From Chryseosolibacter sp964438975 (lineage in GTDB: Bacteria; Bacteroidota; Bacteroidia; Cytophagales; Cyclobacteriaceae): a stretch of DNA of 64,000 nucleotides. How positions within the stretch are numbered: the stretch's first letter is position 1; each line of letters starts with the position of its first letter. The notes beneath the pieces were generated by a model, which did no database searches, had not been told where the DNA came from, and was given only the letters and a program-made list of their open reading frames with translations. The stretch spans positions 1-64,000 of the forward strand of contig CAYTMU010000016.1 in the NCBI GenBank assembly GCA_964438975.1. The letters are read 5' to 3'. Shown in pieces: positions 63,179 through 64,000 of this stretch. A program made the translations under genes and the position numbers.

Positions 63179-64000
63179 ATGTGGTCAAACTTTCATACAC
63201 ATGCCCATTACTGCGACGGTAATGGAAGCATGACGGAATATTTAGAGGCCTGCAGAAGTGAAGGTGTCCGACACATCGGTTTTTCCTCGCACGCACCGCT
63301 GCCGTTCCCCTGCAAATGGTCTATGGATGCCGAAGCGCTGCCCGCCTATCTGGAGGAAATCCAGACCGCCCGGCAGGCTTTTCCCGATGTAGAAGTCTAC
63401 AGTGGACTGGAGGTCGACTACATCCCGCGTGTCATCTCCCCGTCTGATTTTCGGAACCAACTCGATTACACGGTCGGGTCTATCCATTTTGTCAGAGGTC
63501 TCCGCGATCGCCACTGGGAAATCGACAATACGCAGGACGTGTTCGATGAGGGCCTTGCTGCGATCTTCGACAACAACATTCAAGAAGCGCTCACAGTGTA
63601 CTTCGCGTTGACGCGGGAGATGCTGGAAGTAGCTCCGCCGGACATCCTCGGTCATCTCGACAAGATCAAGATCAATTCCCTGGGCACCTACTTCTCAGAA
63701 GACGAACAGTGGTACCGCTCGGAAGTCGAAAAAACTCTTCGCACCATTGCCAACACAAAGACGACGGTTGAAGTGAACACGCGAGGGTTGTACAAAAAAA
63801 AATCAGAGACGACATACCCGTCGCCCTGGATACTCGAGCGGTTGCTTGATTTGCAGGTACCCGTCACTATTTGCAGCGATTCGCATCATCCGCGAGAACT
63901 TACCCGTGAGTTTGCCGCTACTCGCGAACTGCTGGTCAATATCGGGTTCCGGGAAGTATCAGTCTTGATCAACCGTCAATGGACGTCAGTTCCTCTGGCA
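63179..64000 (+). CDS. PHP-family histidinol-phosphatase-like protein, 3' end beyond the window
   Basis: 274 codons are visible without a stop. The PHP metal-site motifs are clear: NFHTHAHYCDGNG at the start, FSSHAPLPF, GLEVDYIP, LGHLDKIK, VEVNTRG and CSDSHHPREL. The order matches HisJ/HisK-type histidinol-phosphate phosphatases, which remove phosphate in histidine synthesis. Other PHP phosphoesterases share these motifs, so the exact substrate is not proven. ATG at 63179; the open frame is divergent from the sensor kinase. Confidence 0.85.
   Translation, partial: MWSNFHTHAHYCDGNGSMTEYLEACRSEGVRHIGFSSHAPLPFPCKWSMDAEALPAYLEEIQTARQAFPDVEVYSGLEVDYIPRVISPSDFRNQLDYTVGSIHFVRGLRDRHWEIDNTQDVFDEGLAAIFDNNIQEALTVYFALTREMLEVAPPDILGHLDKIKINSLGTYFSEDEQWYRSEVEKTLRTIANTKTTVEVNTRGLYKKKSETTYPSPWILERLLDLQVPVTICSDSHHPRELTREFAATRELLVNIGFREVSVLINRQWTSVPLA

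Noticed and set aside
1..64000. rRNA, tRNA, CRISPR, prophage and insertion sequences
   Set aside because: Nothing convincing was seen on either strand; reading by eye cannot fully exclude a tRNA.

Overview
The window looks like a chromosomal segment of a Bacteroidota bacterium, most likely of the Cytophagales/Chryseolinea-Ohtaekwangia type. This is an inference from gene content: two SusC/SusD outer-membrane uptake loci, a hybrid two-component system with a periplasmic propeller, a type IX secretion C-terminal sorting domain, a promoter element of the TAnnTTTG type at several genes, and dense single-receiver and hybrid-kinase signalling. I see no rRNA, tRNA, CRISPR array, prophage or insertion sequence.

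Region 1 (1-3.2 kb): the start of an Nramp-like transporter running off the left edge, a DeoR-type repressor, and a convergent aerobic glycerol-3-phosphate dehydrogenase (glpD). Region 2 (3.3-29 kb) is a pectin/hexuronate utilisation island. On the minus strand it has a rhamnogalacturonan acetylesterase-like SGNH hydrolase, a pectate lyase, an HTCS regulator, SusC, SusD, two IPT/TIG surface lipoproteins and, behind an intrinsic terminator, a secreted GH51-like glycosidase. On the plus strand lie a LacI-family regulator, tagaturonate reductase (uxaB), an exported protein with an FMN-attachment-like motif and an exported FAD-dependent oxidoreductase. The intracellular route continues with altronate dehydratase (uxaA), KDG kinase (kdgK) and KDPG aldolase (eda), so galacturonate-derived tagaturonate can be followed to pyruvate and glyceraldehyde-3-phosphate within the window. 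The hexuronate isomerase is not here.

Region 3 (29-33 kb) holds a rhomboid protease, a DUF3817 membrane protein, a sterol-desaturase-type hydroxylase and a ClC channel/antiporter with CBS domains. Region 4 (33-52.5 kb) is a signalling and stress block: a receiver-only regulator, a tiny basic protein, a soluble poly-HAMP hybrid kinase with three receivers, three further kinases, an AsmA-like protein, YtxH, DUF1328, YihY and DUF892 proteins, and a sigma-54 module (an NtrC-type activator next to rpoN). Between rpoN and the DUF1328 gene is an intergenic stretch with several nested perfect stems that may be a structured RNA.

Region 5 (52.7-64 kb): kdsB, then a second SusC/SusD locus without any carbohydrate-active enzyme. 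It lies behind a LuxR/NarL-type response regulator and a propeller-Y_Y_Y sensor kinase. At the right edge is a PHP-family histidinol-phosphatase-like gene cut by the window. The most novel-looking signals are the exported flavin redox pair in the pectin operon, the operator architecture upstream of the first susC, the candidate structured RNA by rpoN, and the non-canonical Nramp-like transporter.
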